Positions 7,620 through 16,199 of a stretch of DNA of 64,000 bases are shown in pieces; the first letter of the stretch is position 1, and each line of letters opens with the position of its first letter. The translations under genes and the position numbers were made by a program. The DNA is from CAWJEL01 sp964647255 (lineage in GTDB: Bacteria; Chloroflexota; Anaerolineae; CG2-30-64-16): assembly GCA_964647255.1 (NCBI GenBank), contig CAZYGI010000005.1:37352-101351 (forward strand). Reading direction: 5' to 3'. The notes beneath the pieces are model-generated. The model ran no database searches. It saw nothing but the letters and a program-made list of their open reading frames with translations, and had not been told where the DNA came from.

Positions 7620-8420
7620 ATGCAGAGGATGAGAAATCGAGCCATGGATATCACTGGACACGCAGATCCGAAAAGGTGGTTCGTTGCGGGCGCGCTCGCG
7701 GCGCTCTGTCTGATGGCGGTGGTGTTGGTTTTGAGCGGCTGTGCGGCGGCTGAACCGGCTGCAACGCCAACGCCCACCAAGACCCAGATGCCGACTTTCA
7801 CGCCCGCGCCGCCCACGGCCACGGCGACTGAGATTCCGCCGACCGCGACGGCGACGGTCATGCCGACAGCCACTGCAGAACCCACCGCGACGGCTGCGCC
7901 GCCGACGGCGCAGCCGACCGCGGTCCCGCCGACCGCCACCCCGCAGCCGGCCGCGCCGAAGCCGACGGCCCGACCTGCGCAGCCGACCGCGGTCCCGCAG
8001 CCGGTTGTGACCGACCCCTGCGCGGGCATCGGCGGCGACGGGTGCAAGTGGCGCGTCACCGGCGGGCCAAGCTTCGGTGAAAACGGCGGGATGGAGCTCA
8101 AGCTGCAGCTTCTCTTCATCCACAGCGGCGTTGAGGGCGGACAGCCGCAGGGCAGCTATTTCATCGTCGTAGAGAAAGACGGCCAACGCCTTCCGATCCC
8201 CGACAGCGTGCGCAGCATCGCGCTGGAGTCCAGCACGGGTTTGCTCGGCAAGTATAATTACGAGTACAGCCTCGGCGTAGACAAGCTGCCGGGCAACACC
8301 GTGGCCGGTCATTACCGATTGTGGGTATTGGATGGCAACGGCGAGCGCGATAGCCGGAACATCGAATTCGACGTGCCGGCCAACAGCGGGCTGATTTGGA
8401 TCAAGTTCGATCAAAACTAA
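7620..8420 (+). CDS. Lipoprotein with Thr/Pro-rich stalk
   Basis: The 266-residue protein has a lipoprotein signal: GALAALCLMAVVLVLSGC, so lipidation at Cys near residue 41. Residues about 45-135 are a low-complexity PTATATE/APPTAQPT stalk, a style common in monoderm surface proteins. The C-terminal 130 residues (from DPCAGIGGDGCKWRVTGGP) look like a beta-rich domain; I do not recognise a family. Start is uncertain between ATG 7620 and 7644. Function unknown; surface-anchored binding is a guess. Confidence 0.75.
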   Translation: MQRMRNRAMDITGHADPKRWFVAGALAALCLMAVVLVLSGCAAAEPAATPTPTKTQMPTFTPAPPTATATEIPPTATATVMPTATAEPTATAAPPTAQPTAVPPTATPQPAAPKPTARPAQPTAVPQPVVTDPCAGIGGDGCKWRVTGGPSFGENGGMELKLQLLFIHSGVEGGQPQGSYFIVVEKDGQRLPIPDSVRSIALESSTGLLGKYNYEYSLGVDKLPGNTVAGHYRLWVLDGNGERDSRNIEFDVPANSGLIWIKFDQN

Positions 8421-8824
8421 AGTACGTCTTTCTGAAACGCTCGATTCCGCGCAGCGGCAGGCGGCCCGACAAGCTACGCTTACGCACGAGATGCTTCGGC
8501 ACCTGATTCCAAAAGTTTAGCGAATGTCATCCTGAGCGGATCTGCTTCGCAAGCTGCGGCACCGTTAAAGTCTGACCGTGCCTCAGCATGACATGCGATC
8601 TTGTGAAAACAGAGCGAAGGATCTCGTTCCGGCCGAAATCTCTAAGCGAGTTAACAACTCAACACGCCTCCCGATAAGTCACACCAGCGAAGAATCTCGT
8701 GTCCTTGCATGTCGGGAGTGGCGAGGCGACGGTGCAACGTCGTCTATGTTGAGCGAATGGATGCTTCACTGACGATTCGCTGTAACGGGCTGTAAGCTGT
8801 TAGCTCGTTCAGCATGACCTTCTT
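8421..8824. repeat. Gene-free spacer with TGTCATCCTGAGCG-type repeats
   Basis: No convincing gene is seen here. ATGTCATCCTGAGC (about 8524-8537) and an inverted copy CCTCAGCATGACAT (about 8581-8594) form an imperfect palindrome. AGCGAAGGATCTCG follows (about 8612-8626), and a partial copy TTCAGCATGACCTT sits just before the next gene. These words resemble a degraded interspersed intergenic repeat known from several phyla. Confidence 0.45.
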
Positions 8825-10204
8825 ATGACGACCGATGTGCGAGAAACCACCATGACCGATACCGCTATCCTGCGTATGCCCGACGGCTTCCTGTGGGGCG
8901 CGGCGACCGCCGCACACCAGAACGAAGGCGGCAACCGCAACAACCAGTGGGCGGCCTGGGAGCAGCAGCCCGGCCGCATCCACAACGACGCCGTGGCCGG
9001 CAAGGCAACCGACTGGTGGAACCTGGAGACCGCCGAGGCCGATTTCGACCGCGCGGCCGAGCTCGGGCTGAACAGCCTGCGCATCTCGGTCGAGTGGAGC
9101 CGGATCGAGCCGGAAGAGGGGCTGTTCGACCAGACCGCGCTGCGTAAGTACGCGGAGATGGTCGGCCTGCTGCGCGCCCGCGGCATCGAGCCGATGGTCA
9201 CGCTGCACCACTTCACCGACCCGCTGTGGCTGACCGACCTGGGCGCGTGGGAAAACCCCAAGGTCGAGGACTACTTCGCCCGTTTCACGACCCGCGTTGT
9301 GGAGGCGTTGGGCGATCAGGTGACGCTGTGGTGCACGGTCAACGAGCCGATCGTCTACGCGTACAATGGGTTCGCGGCCGGCGGAGCGTTCCCACCGGGC
9401 GCCAGCAACATCCGCCGCGCGTTCGGCGTGCTGCGGCAGATGATCCTGGCGCACGGCCGCGCCTACCGGACGATCCATCGCCTGCAGAACGGCGCCCGCG
9501 TCGGCCTGGCGCACAATCACCGCGTCTACCTCCCGGCGAACCCGGCCAGGGCGCTGGATCGGCGCGCGGCAGCGCTGCTGGATCGCATGGCGAACGGCGC
9601 GGTCTACGCAGCGTTTACCCGCGGGAAGCTGCTGCCGCCGCTTGGCATGGGGCAGCGCGTCACCCCCCTGATTGATGCCTGCGATTACATCGGCGTGAAC
9701 TACTACACACCGGCGCGCGTCCGTTTCGACCCGCGCGCGCCGGGCCAGCTCTTTGCGCAGCAGTTCTACTCGCCCGAGGCCGAGCTGAGCGATGTGACGC
9801 CCACCGGCGAGGCGTATGGCGAGATTGCACCGGAGGGCCTCTACCTGGCGCTGATGCAGGCCGCGGCCTACGGCAAGCCGCTGTACGTCACCGAAAACGG
9901 CGTGCCCGATCACGACGACGACGTGCGCCCGCGCTTCATCGCCACGCACCTGGCCGAGACCTGGCGTGCGATCCGGGACGGCGCGGACGTGCGGGGCTTC
10001 TATCACTGGACGCTGGTGGACAACTTCGAGTGGGCCGCCGCCTGGAGCCTGCGCTTCGGTTTGTTTGAGCTCGATCCGGCCACCCAGGCCCGCACCCCAC
10101 GCACCAGCGCCGCGGTCTACAGCCGGATGGCCCAGGCCAACGGCCTGCCGGTCAGCCTGCTGGAGCGGGTGGCGCCGGGATATCGGCTGCAGGCTGAAAG
10201 ATAG
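8825..10204 (+). CDS. Glycoside hydrolase family 1 beta-glucosidase
   Basis: GH1 enzymes hydrolyse beta-glucosides or beta-galactosides with retention. The 459-residue protein shows FLWGAATAAHQNEGG, NSLRISVEWSRIEPEEG, LHHFTDPLW, the acid/base CTVNEP (E174) and the nucleophile YVTENG (E357), followed by GFYHWTLVDNFEWAAAW, the aglycone-side signature. No signal peptide is seen, so it is cytoplasmic. The start may be ATG 8852 (MTDTAILRMPDGF), since neither start has a clear ribosome site. Its length is usual. Substrate preference cannot be read directly. Confidence 0.94.
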   Translation: MTTDVRETTMTDTAILRMPDGFLWGAATAAHQNEGGNRNNQWAAWEQQPGRIHNDAVAGKATDWWNLETAEADFDRAAELGLNSLRISVEWSRIEPEEGLFDQTALRKYAEMVGLLRARGIEPMVTLHHFTDPLWLTDLGAWENPKVEDYFARFTTRVVEALGDQVTLWCTVNEPIVYAYNGFAAGGAFPPGASNIRRAFGVLRQMILAHGRAYRTIHRLQNGARVGLAHNHRVYLPANPARALDRRAAALLDRMANGAVYAAFTRGKLLPPLGMGQRVTPLIDACDYIGVNYYTPARVRFDPRAPGQLFAQQFYSPEAELSDVTPTGEAYGEIAPEGLYLALMQAAAYGKPLYVTENGVPDHDDDVRPRFIATHLAETWRAIRDGADVRGFYHWTLVDNFEWAAAWSLRFGLFELDPATQARTPRTSAAVYSRMAQANGLPVSLLERVAPGYRLQAER

Positions 10205-10205
10205 A

Positions 10206-10262
10206 GGTTGGAAGGTGGAGGCTGGTCTCCACCTTCCAACCTCCACCTTCCAATTTCCAGCT
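10206..10262. repeat. Perfect 15-bp hairpin with stuttered copy
   Basis: GGTTGGAAGGTGGAG (10206-10220) and CTCCACCTTCCAACC (10227-10241) are perfect inverted arms around GCTGGT. The right arm is then repeated in degenerate form (TCCACCTTCCAATTTCCAGCTTCC). It starts two bases after the glucosidase stop and may terminate it. Confidence 0.7.
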
Positions 10263-10268
10263 TCCAGT

Positions 10269-10297
10269 TTGGCCTTCTCGGCCTGATATGCTATACT
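10269..10297 (+). promoter_or_regulatory. Promoter of tRNA-Lys
   Basis: TTGGCC (10269-10274), a 17-base spacer and TATACT (10292-10297) precede the tRNA by 10 bases, fitting a sigma-70 promoter. Confidence 0.65.
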
Positions 10298-10307
10298 TTC
10301 GTCCGTT

Positions 10308-10380
<73 letters not shown>

Positions 10381-10392
10381 CTCACTCGGATC

Positions 10393-10430
10393 AGCCGGCA
10401 GTGCTTCTGGTGCTGCCGGCTTTGTTTTTC
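10393..10430 (+). terminator. Intrinsic terminator after tRNA-Lys
   Basis: AGCCGGCAG (10393-10401) pairs with CTGCCGGCT (10413-10421) and is followed by TTGTTTTT, 12 bases past the tRNA end. Confidence 0.8.
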
Positions 10431-10517
10431 GGTTGATTGTCAGGCGTTTCTGAGGTAAGATAGCACCCGGTTCGGCTGTGGACCCAAGCGATGTAACGCC
10501 TGAATGCTCACAGTGAG

Positions 10518-13073
10518 GTGCAAATCACAGTGTCCCCCAAAGAAGCCGCCGCCCGCATCAAGATCAACAAGCTGCTCGAAGCCGCCGGTTGGCGCTTCTT
10601 CCCCGATGGGAACGCGCCCGCCAATATCCGCCTGGAGCCCGCCGTCGCGCTCAAACCGGCCGATCTCGACGCGCTGGGCGAGAATTTCGAGAAGCCGAGC
10701 AAGGGCTTCGTGGATTTCTTGCTGCTCGACGCACGGGGCTTCCCGCTGATCGTCCTGGAGGCTAAAGCGGAGGACAAAAACCCGCTGATTGGCAAGGAGC
10801 AGGCCCGACGATACGCGCGGTCGCAGAACTGCCGCTTTGTGCTCCTCTCCAACGGCAACCTGCACTACTTCTGGGATCTCGAACGCGGCAACCCCTATCT
10901 GATCACGGCGTTCCCGACCCCTGCGTCGGTCACGGGTTATCAGAAGACCGTCCCCGACCCCCAGCGCCTCATTGCGGAGATCGTCGAAGCCGACTACATC
11001 GTCCGCACCCAGCGCCCCGGCTATGCCGCCGAGGCCGCCTGGAAGAACGCGGCCGAGCGCCCCGGCTTCATCGAGGCCAACGGGCTGCGCTTCCTGCGCC
11101 CCTATCAGGTGAAGGCCGTCGCCGCGCTCCAGCGCGCGGTCAAGGAGGGCAAGGATCGCTTCCTGTTCGAGATGGCGACAGGCACCGGCAAGACCCTCAT
11201 CGCGGCGGCGGTCATCAAGCTCTTCCTGCGCACCGGCAACGCGCGGCGGGTCCTCTTTCTGGTAGATCGCCTGGAGCTTGAAGATCAGGCCAAGAAAGCG
11301 CTCAGCAAGGTGCTCGGCAACGACTATCAGGTCGTCATTTACAAAGAGAACCGCGACGACTGGCGCCGCGCCGATGTGGTCGTCACCACCGTCCAATCGC
11401 TGCTCTTCAACAACAAGTACCAGCAGCTCTTTTCGCCCACCGATTTCGACCTGGTGATCTCGGACGAGGCGCACCGCTCCATTGGCGGCAACGCTCGCGC
11501 CGTCTTCGACTTCTTCGTCGGCTACAAACTCGGCCTGACCGCGACGCCGCGCGACTACCTCAAGCGGTTCGATCGGGCCGGCCCAGCCACGCACGACCCG
11601 CGCGAGGTCGAGCGCCGGCTGCTGCTGGACACCTATCGCACCTTCGGCTGCGAAAACAGCCAGCCGACCTTCCGTTACTCGCTGCTCGACGGCGTGCGGG
11701 ATGGCTTCCTGGTCAACCCGACCGTGGTGGACGCCCGCACCGACATCACCACGGCGCTGCTCTCGGCCGATGGGTTTGTGGTCGAATTCCGAGATGAGGA
11801 AGGCGACGACCAACGGGAAACGTTCAAGCAGCGCGAGTTCGAGAAGCGCTTCTTCGCCGACGCCACCAACCAGCTCCTTTGCAAGACTTTCCTGGAAAAC
11901 GCCCTGCGCGACCCGATCAGCGGCGAGATCGGCAAGTCCATCGTCTTTGCGGTCAGCCAAAACCACGCGGCCAAGCTGGCGCAGATCCTCAACCAGATGG
12001 CCGATCGGATGTTCCCCGGCAAGTACCAGTCCGACTTCGCGGTGCAGGTCACGTCGCAGATCCCCGACGCCCAGCAGTTTACGATCAACTTCACCAACAA
12101 CAACCTGCTCGGCTCGGCCAACTTCCTGTCGGCCTACCGGACCAGCAAGGCGCGCGTCTGCGTGACGGTCGGCATGATGACCACCGGCTACGACTGCCCG
12201 GACATCCTGAACCTCGGCCTCTTCCGGCCGATCTTCTCGCCCACCGACTTCATCCAGATCAAGGGCCGCGGCACGCGCCGGCACAACTTCCTCGAACAGC
12301 TTTTCGACGACGGCCTCAAAGATGCCGTCACGCAGCCGCAGAAGACCGCCTACAAGCTCTTCGACTTCTTCGCCAACTGCGAGTACTTCGAGGAGGGGTA
12401 CAACTACGACGAGGTGCTGAAGCTGCCCCGGCCCCAGGGCCAGGAGCGCGGCGAGGACAGCGATGGCACAGGCCCGACGGTGGCCGTCGGCGCCTACGAG
12501 CACCTGGGCGCGGACATCCTGGCGACGATCAAGGAAGAGACCATCGGCTTCGAGGGGATGAAGATTGACCGGATGTTTTTCGAGAAGTTCGAGGACGCGG
12601 TGCGCGGGAACGCGGCCATCGCCAGGGAGATCGAGGCGTGCCGCTGGGAGCGCGCCGTGGACACCGTCAACCGGGAGGTTTTGAACAAGCCGGAGGAGTT
12701 CTACACCCTGGACAAACTGCGCAAAGCCGCGGCCGTGGACCGCCGCCTGACCCTGCGCGAGATCCTGGAGAAGGTCTTCGGCCTGATCCCGCGCTTCAAA
12801 TCAAAGGATGAGCTGCTGGAGGAGGAGTTCGGCAAGTTCGTCGCCGACGCCCGGCCCACCGAGGTCGAGGCGATCCCGGCGATCAAGACCTTCTTCAAGG
12901 CCTATGTGACCAGCGATCAGGTGCGCGGCATCATCGAGGCGAAGCAATTCACCGACCTGGCGACGAACCCGGTCTTTTCCACGCGCGATTTTCGGGCCGT
13001 GCCGGCGAAGTACCGCGCGTTGGTGCCGGAGTATGTCAAGGACTACGTCTCATTGAACCAGTTTGCAGCGTAG
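10518..13073 (+). CDS. hsdR: Type I restriction enzyme R subunit
   Basis: HsdR translocates DNA and cuts it when HsdM/HsdS finds unmodified sites. The 851-residue protein has an N-terminal PD-(D/E)xK nuclease (FVDFLLLD with D66, then LEAKAED with E81 and K83), Walker A MATGTGKT (about 219-226), DEAH box at 316-319 and the motor motifs GLTATP, TVGMMTTGYDCPD and QIKGRGTRR. The C-terminal part resembles the EcoEI-type R domain. The start is GTG 10518 or, more consistent with GAGGTG spacing, GTG 10530. It is the first gene of the restriction block; hsdM-hsdS follows after a four-helix-bundle gene. Confidence 0.92.
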   Translation: MQITVSPKEAAARIKINKLLEAAGWRFFPDGNAPANIRLEPAVALKPADLDALGENFEKPSKGFVDFLLLDARGFPLIVLEAKAEDKNPLIGKEQARRYARSQNCRFVLLSNGNLHYFWDLERGNPYLITAFPTPASVTGYQKTVPDPQRLIAEIVEADYIVRTQRPGYAAEAAWKNAAERPGFIEANGLRFLRPYQVKAVAALQRAVKEGKDRFLFEMATGTGKTLIAAAVIKLFLRTGNARRVLFLVDRLELEDQAKKALSKVLGNDYQVVIYKENRDDWRRADVVVTTVQSLLFNNKYQQLFSPTDFDLVISDEAHRSIGGNARAVFDFFVGYKLGLTATPRDYLKRFDRAGPATHDPREVERRLLLDTYRTFGCENSQPTFRYSLLDGVRDGFLVNPTVVDARTDITTALLSADGFVVEFRDEEGDDQRETFKQREFEKRFFADATNQLLCKTFLENALRDPISGEIGKSIVFAVSQNHAAKLAQILNQMADRMFPGKYQSDFAVQVTSQIPDAQQFTINFTNNNLLGSANFLSAYRTSKARVCVTVGMMTTGYDCPDILNLGLFRPIFSPTDFIQIKGRGTRRHNFLEQLFDDGLKDAVTQPQKTAYKLFDFFANCEYFEEGYNYDEVLKLPRPQGQERGEDSDGTGPTVAVGAYEHLGADILATIKEETIGFEGMKIDRMFFEKFEDAVRGNAAIAREIEACRWERAVDTVNREVLNKPEEFYTLDKLRKAAAVDRRLTLREILEKVFGLIPRFKSKDELLEEEFGKFVADARPTEVEAIPAIKTFFKAYVTSDQVRGIIEAKQFTDLATNPVFSTRDFRAVPAKYRALVPEYVKDYVSLNQFAA

Positions 13074-13076
13074 GAA

Positions 13077-13108
13077 TTTTAGATTTTCGATTGCGGATTG
13101 CGGATTGG
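13077..13108 (+). repeat. Left inverted repeat flanking four-helix-bundle gene
   Basis: The words AGATTTTCGATT and GCGGATT (repeated) lie between the hsdR stop and the small gene. Their reverse complement is matched imperfectly by 13465-13496; the outer ten bases ATTTTCGATT are perfect. Confidence 0.6.
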
Positions 13109-13116
13109 AGGGCGCC

Positions 13117-13500
13117 ATGGATGAGCAGGAATTGAAGACGCGCACCAAACAGTTTGGCTTGCGGGTGGTGAACCTGGTCGCCGCGCTGCCGAATACCACA
13201 GCGGGACGGGCCATTGGCAACCAGCTCGTGCGCAGCGGAACATCCGTGGGGGCAAATTACCGCGCAGCATGCCGCAGTCGGTCAAAGGCTGAGTTTATCG
13301 CCAAGATCGGCACAGTCGTCGAAGAGGCAGACGAATCGGCGTTCTGGCTTGAGATGATCGTTGAGGGTGGACTTCTGAAAAACGAACTGGTGGCCCCGCT
13401 TCATCAGGAAGCGGAGGAACTGACGGCTATTTTCACCGCGTCTGCCCGCACCGCCAAGCAGAACAATCAGCAATCACAAATCGGAAATCGAAAATGCTAG
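13117..13500 (+). CDS. Four-helix bundle protein (23S rRNA IVP / bAvd-like)
   Basis: The 127-residue protein begins MDEQELKTRTKQFGLRVVNL at ATG 13117, with GGAGG just upstream. Family segments are LPNTTAGRAIGNQLVRSGTSVGANYRAACR (split: GRAIGNQLVRSGTSVGANYR) and KIGTVVEEADESAFWLEMI. The family forms pentameric four-helix bundles; members occur in intervening sequences of 23S rRNA, as DGR accessory factors and as orphan genes inside restriction operons, mostly with unknown role. Here it lies between hsdR and hsdM-S, is flanked by inverted repeats, and its stop overlaps the hsdM start by seven bases, so it is probably co-translated. Confidence 0.85.
   Translation: MDEQELKTRTKQFGLRVVNLVAALPNTTAGRAIGNQLVRSGTSVGANYRAACRSRSKAEFIAKIGTVVEEADESAFWLEMIVEGGLLKNELVAPLHQEAEELTAIFTASARTAKQNNQQSQIGNRKC
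13465..13496 (+). repeat. Right inverted repeat flanking four-helix-bundle gene
   Basis: CAATCAGCAATCAC then AAATCGGAAATCGAAAATG is the inverse of the left repeat, with a perfect AATCGAAAAT core. It forms the 3' end of the small gene and runs into the hsdM start codon. Confidence 0.6.
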
Positions 13501-15992
13501 ACGCCGACACCCGCCGCCGCATTGACACCGCCCGCGACATCCTCGTGGGCAAAGTGCCCGACCCCAAGAGCCAGGTCGAGCAGATCACCATCGCGCTGAT
13601 CTACAAGTTCATGGATGACATGGACGCGGAGAGCGAGGAGTTCGGCGGGGTGCGCAAGTTCTTCGCCGGGGAGTTCGCGCGCTATGGCTGGGCCAGGCTG
13701 ATGCACGCCGGGCTGGGCGGCTTCGAGACGCTGAACCTCTACGCCGAGGCGATCACCAAGATGCCGGAGAACCCCGGCATCCCGCCCCTGTTCCGCAACA
13801 TCTTCAAGAACGCCTACCTGCCCTACCGCGACCCTGAGACGCTGCGGATGTTCCTCAAGGTCATTGACGAGTTCACCTACGACCACAGTGAGCGGCTGGG
13901 CGACGCGTTCGAGTATCTGCTGTCGGTACTCGGCTCGCAGGGGGACGCGGGACAGTTCCGCACCCCGCGCCACATCATTGACTTCATGGTCGCCGTGGTG
14001 GACCCGAAGAAGACCGAGACCGTGCTCGATCCGGCCTGCGGCACCGCGGGGTTCCTGATCTCCTCCTACAAGCACATCCTGCGGGCCAACACCGACGCGG
14101 ACGGCCACAGCACGCTGACGCCGGATGAAAGGGGCCGCCTGGCGCAGAACTTCCACGGCTACGACATCTCGCCCGACATGGTGCGGCTGTCGCTGGTGAA
14201 CCTCTACCTGCACGGGTTCGCCGACCCGCACATCTTCGAGTACGACACGCTGACCAGCCAGGAGCGCTGGCACGAGTACGCCGATGTGATCCTCGCCAAC
14301 CCGCCCTTTATGTCGCCCAAGGGGGGCATCAAGCCGCACAACCGCTTCTCGGTGCAGAGCAAGCGCAGCGAAGTGCTCTTTGTGGACTACATGGCCGAGC
14401 ATCTGACGCCCGGCGGCCGCGCCGCCATCATTGTGCCCGAGGGGATCATCTTCCAGAGCCAGAACGCATACCGCGACCTGCGGAAGATGCTGGTGGACAC
14501 GGCCCTGGTCGCCGTGGTTTCGCTGCCGGCCGGGGTGTTCCAGCCCTATTCCGGCGTCAAGACCTCGATCCTGATCCTCGACAAGGCGCTGGCGAAGCGG
14601 GCGGACGCCGTCGCCTTCTTCAAGGTGGAGAACGACGGCTTCGGCCTGGGCGCACAGCGCCGCGAGATTGACCGGAACGACCTGCCGCAGGCCCAGGCCG
14701 AGATCGGCGAATACCTGCGCCGGCTGCGGACGGGGGAATCGGTGGCCGATTTCCGGCCCGCGTTGGGGCTGGTCGTGGAGAAAGCAAAGATCGCGGCGAA
14801 TGGGGAGTACAATCTGAGCGGGGAACGGTATCGGGAGGGGACGGGCAGCGTGTCTGCATGGCCGCTGGTTTCAGTCGGGAGTGTTTTCTGTAAATCCGAA
14901 GAGTCAGTGTTACCCAAGACACTTCAGAACGCTGTGACCTATATCGGTCTCGAAAACCTGACACAGCATACGGGTGAGATCATAGGAAATATTGTCGCCG
15001 AGAAACCATCCGACATCAAGAGCCTGAAGAATGTTTTTTACCCAGGCGACCTTCTATATGGGAAGCTCCGCCCTAACCTGAACAAGGTTTGGGTGGCAGA
15101 CCGAAAAGGTATCTGCTCAACTGATATTTTCGTGATTCGATCCATTGAAGGGCAGGCCATCCCCGCTCTTTACGGCTATATCTTCCGTAGCGCGCGCTTC
15201 AACGACGCGGTCTTGGTGCAACTCAAGGGCGCGCAACTTCCAAGAATCGGGTGGTCATCGTTCGCGGAACTCCAAATCCCCCTCCCGCCACTTGACGTCC
15301 AGCAGGCGATCGTCGCGGAGATCGAGGGCTACCAGAAAGTCATCAACGGCGCCCGCGCCGTCCTCGACAACTACCGCCCCCACATCCCCATCCAGCCTGA
15401 CTGGCCGATGGTGGAGGTGCGAAAAGCCTGCATCGTGAATCCCAAAAAATCGGAGCTCGGCGATCTGCCCGGTTCCTTGCAGGTATCGTTTGTCCCAATG
15501 TCGGACGTCTCAACGAACGCCATGTTACTTGATGCAAGACAGACGAGGCGCTTGGATGAAGTGACTTCCAGTTATTCATACTTCAGGGATGGCGATGTGC
15601 TCATCGCCAAGGTTACGCCATGCTTCGAAAACGGGAAGGCTGGAGTAGCGCGCAACTTGGTGAACGGTGTTGGATTCGGCTCAAGTGAGCTTCACGTTTT
15701 ACGGCCAACGAGGGACGTTCTCTCAGAATGGGTCTTCCTGTTTGTAGCAACTCCAGCCTTTAGGGCATCAGCCGTGCCAAAGATGACTGGCACCGGAGGG
15801 CTACAGCGCGTTCCTACGGCGGTTATCGAAGCTTACACCATTCCCCTCCCACCCCTCGCCACCCAGCAAGCCATCGTCGCCGAGATCGAAGCCGAGCAGG
15901 CGCTGGTCGCGGCCAACCGCGAGCTGACCGCGCGCTTCGAGCGGAAGATCCAGGCGGCCCTGGCGCGGGTTTGGGGGGGAGGTTTGCCGTGA
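13494..15992 (+). CDS. Fused type I methyltransferase-specificity protein (HsdM-HsdS)
   Basis: One 832-residue polypeptide holds both roles that are usually separate. Residues 1-450 are an N6-adenine methylase: helical N-terminal domain, SAM motif I LDPACGTAGFL (from D179) and catalytic NPPF (N269-F272). From about 460, two target recognition domains follow: TRD1 (SAWPLVSVGSVF to AELQIPLPPLDVQQAIVAEIE) and TRD2 (DWPMVEVRKACI to AYTIPLPPLATQQAIVAEIE), each ending in a coiled-coil spacer. Two TRDs imply a bipartite recognition site. Nuclease and translocase functions sit in the separate hsdR upstream. Layout recalls type IIG/BcgI-like M-S fusions but with a type I R subunit. Confidence 0.92.
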   Translation: MLDADTRRRIDTARDILVGKVPDPKSQVEQITIALIYKFMDDMDAESEEFGGVRKFFAGEFARYGWARLMHAGLGGFETLNLYAEAITKMPENPGIPPLFRNIFKNAYLPYRDPETLRMFLKVIDEFTYDHSERLGDAFEYLLSVLGSQGDAGQFRTPRHIIDFMVAVVDPKKTETVLDPACGTAGFLISSYKHILRANTDADGHSTLTPDERGRLAQNFHGYDISPDMVRLSLVNLYLHGFADPHIFEYDTLTSQERWHEYADVILANPPFMSPKGGIKPHNRFSVQSKRSEVLFVDYMAEHLTPGGRAAIIVPEGIIFQSQNAYRDLRKMLVDTALVAVVSLPAGVFQPYSGVKTSILILDKALAKRADAVAFFKVENDGFGLGAQRREIDRNDLPQAQAEIGEYLRRLRTGESVADFRPALGLVVEKAKIAANGEYNLSGERYREGTGSVSAWPLVSVGSVFCKSEESVLPKTLQNAVTYIGLENLTQHTGEIIGNIVAEKPSDIKSLKNVFYPGDLLYGKLRPNLNKVWVADRKGICSTDIFVIRSIEGQAIPALYGYIFRSARFNDAVLVQLKGAQLPRIGWSSFAELQIPLPPLDVQQAIVAEIEGYQKVINGARAVLDNYRPHIPIQPDWPMVEVRKACIVNPKKSELGDLPGSLQVSFVPMSDVSTNAMLLDARQTRRLDEVTSSYSYFRDGDVLIAKVTPCFENGKAGVARNLVNGVGFGSSELHVLRPTRDVLSEWVFLFVATPAFRASAVPKMTGTGGLQRVPTAVIEAYTIPLPPLATQQAIVAEIEAEQALVAANRELTARFERKIQAALARVWGGGLP

Positions 15993-16009
15993 ATGGGTTT
16001 GCCGTGAAT

Positions 16010-16175
16010 GAGCCGTGAGAGTGAGCCGTCAATGAATTCACGGCCTGGTACGGCGAAACCGGCTGAAGCAGGTTGGACATGGGGGCCGCGCAACCCGCTT
16101 CAGCGGGTTTGGGATACCAGACGCCGAATTCATTCGACGGCGCATTCGACGGCGCTCCGGCGGCGCTTGATTCGG
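16010..16175. repeat. REP-like palindromes and short direct repeats before transposase
   Basis: The leader of the transposase gene holds AACCGGCTGAAGCAGGTT (16057-16074) and an inverted relative AACCCGCTTCAGCGGGTT (16092-16109, itself a near-perfect hairpin). TGCCGTGAATG words repeat before them, and ATTCGACGGCGC (two tandem copies) follows. Such palindromes are the substrates of RAYT transposases in other bacteria. Confidence 0.65.
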
Positions 16176-16199
16176 CAGCCCATGAAAAGGAGGGGTGAA

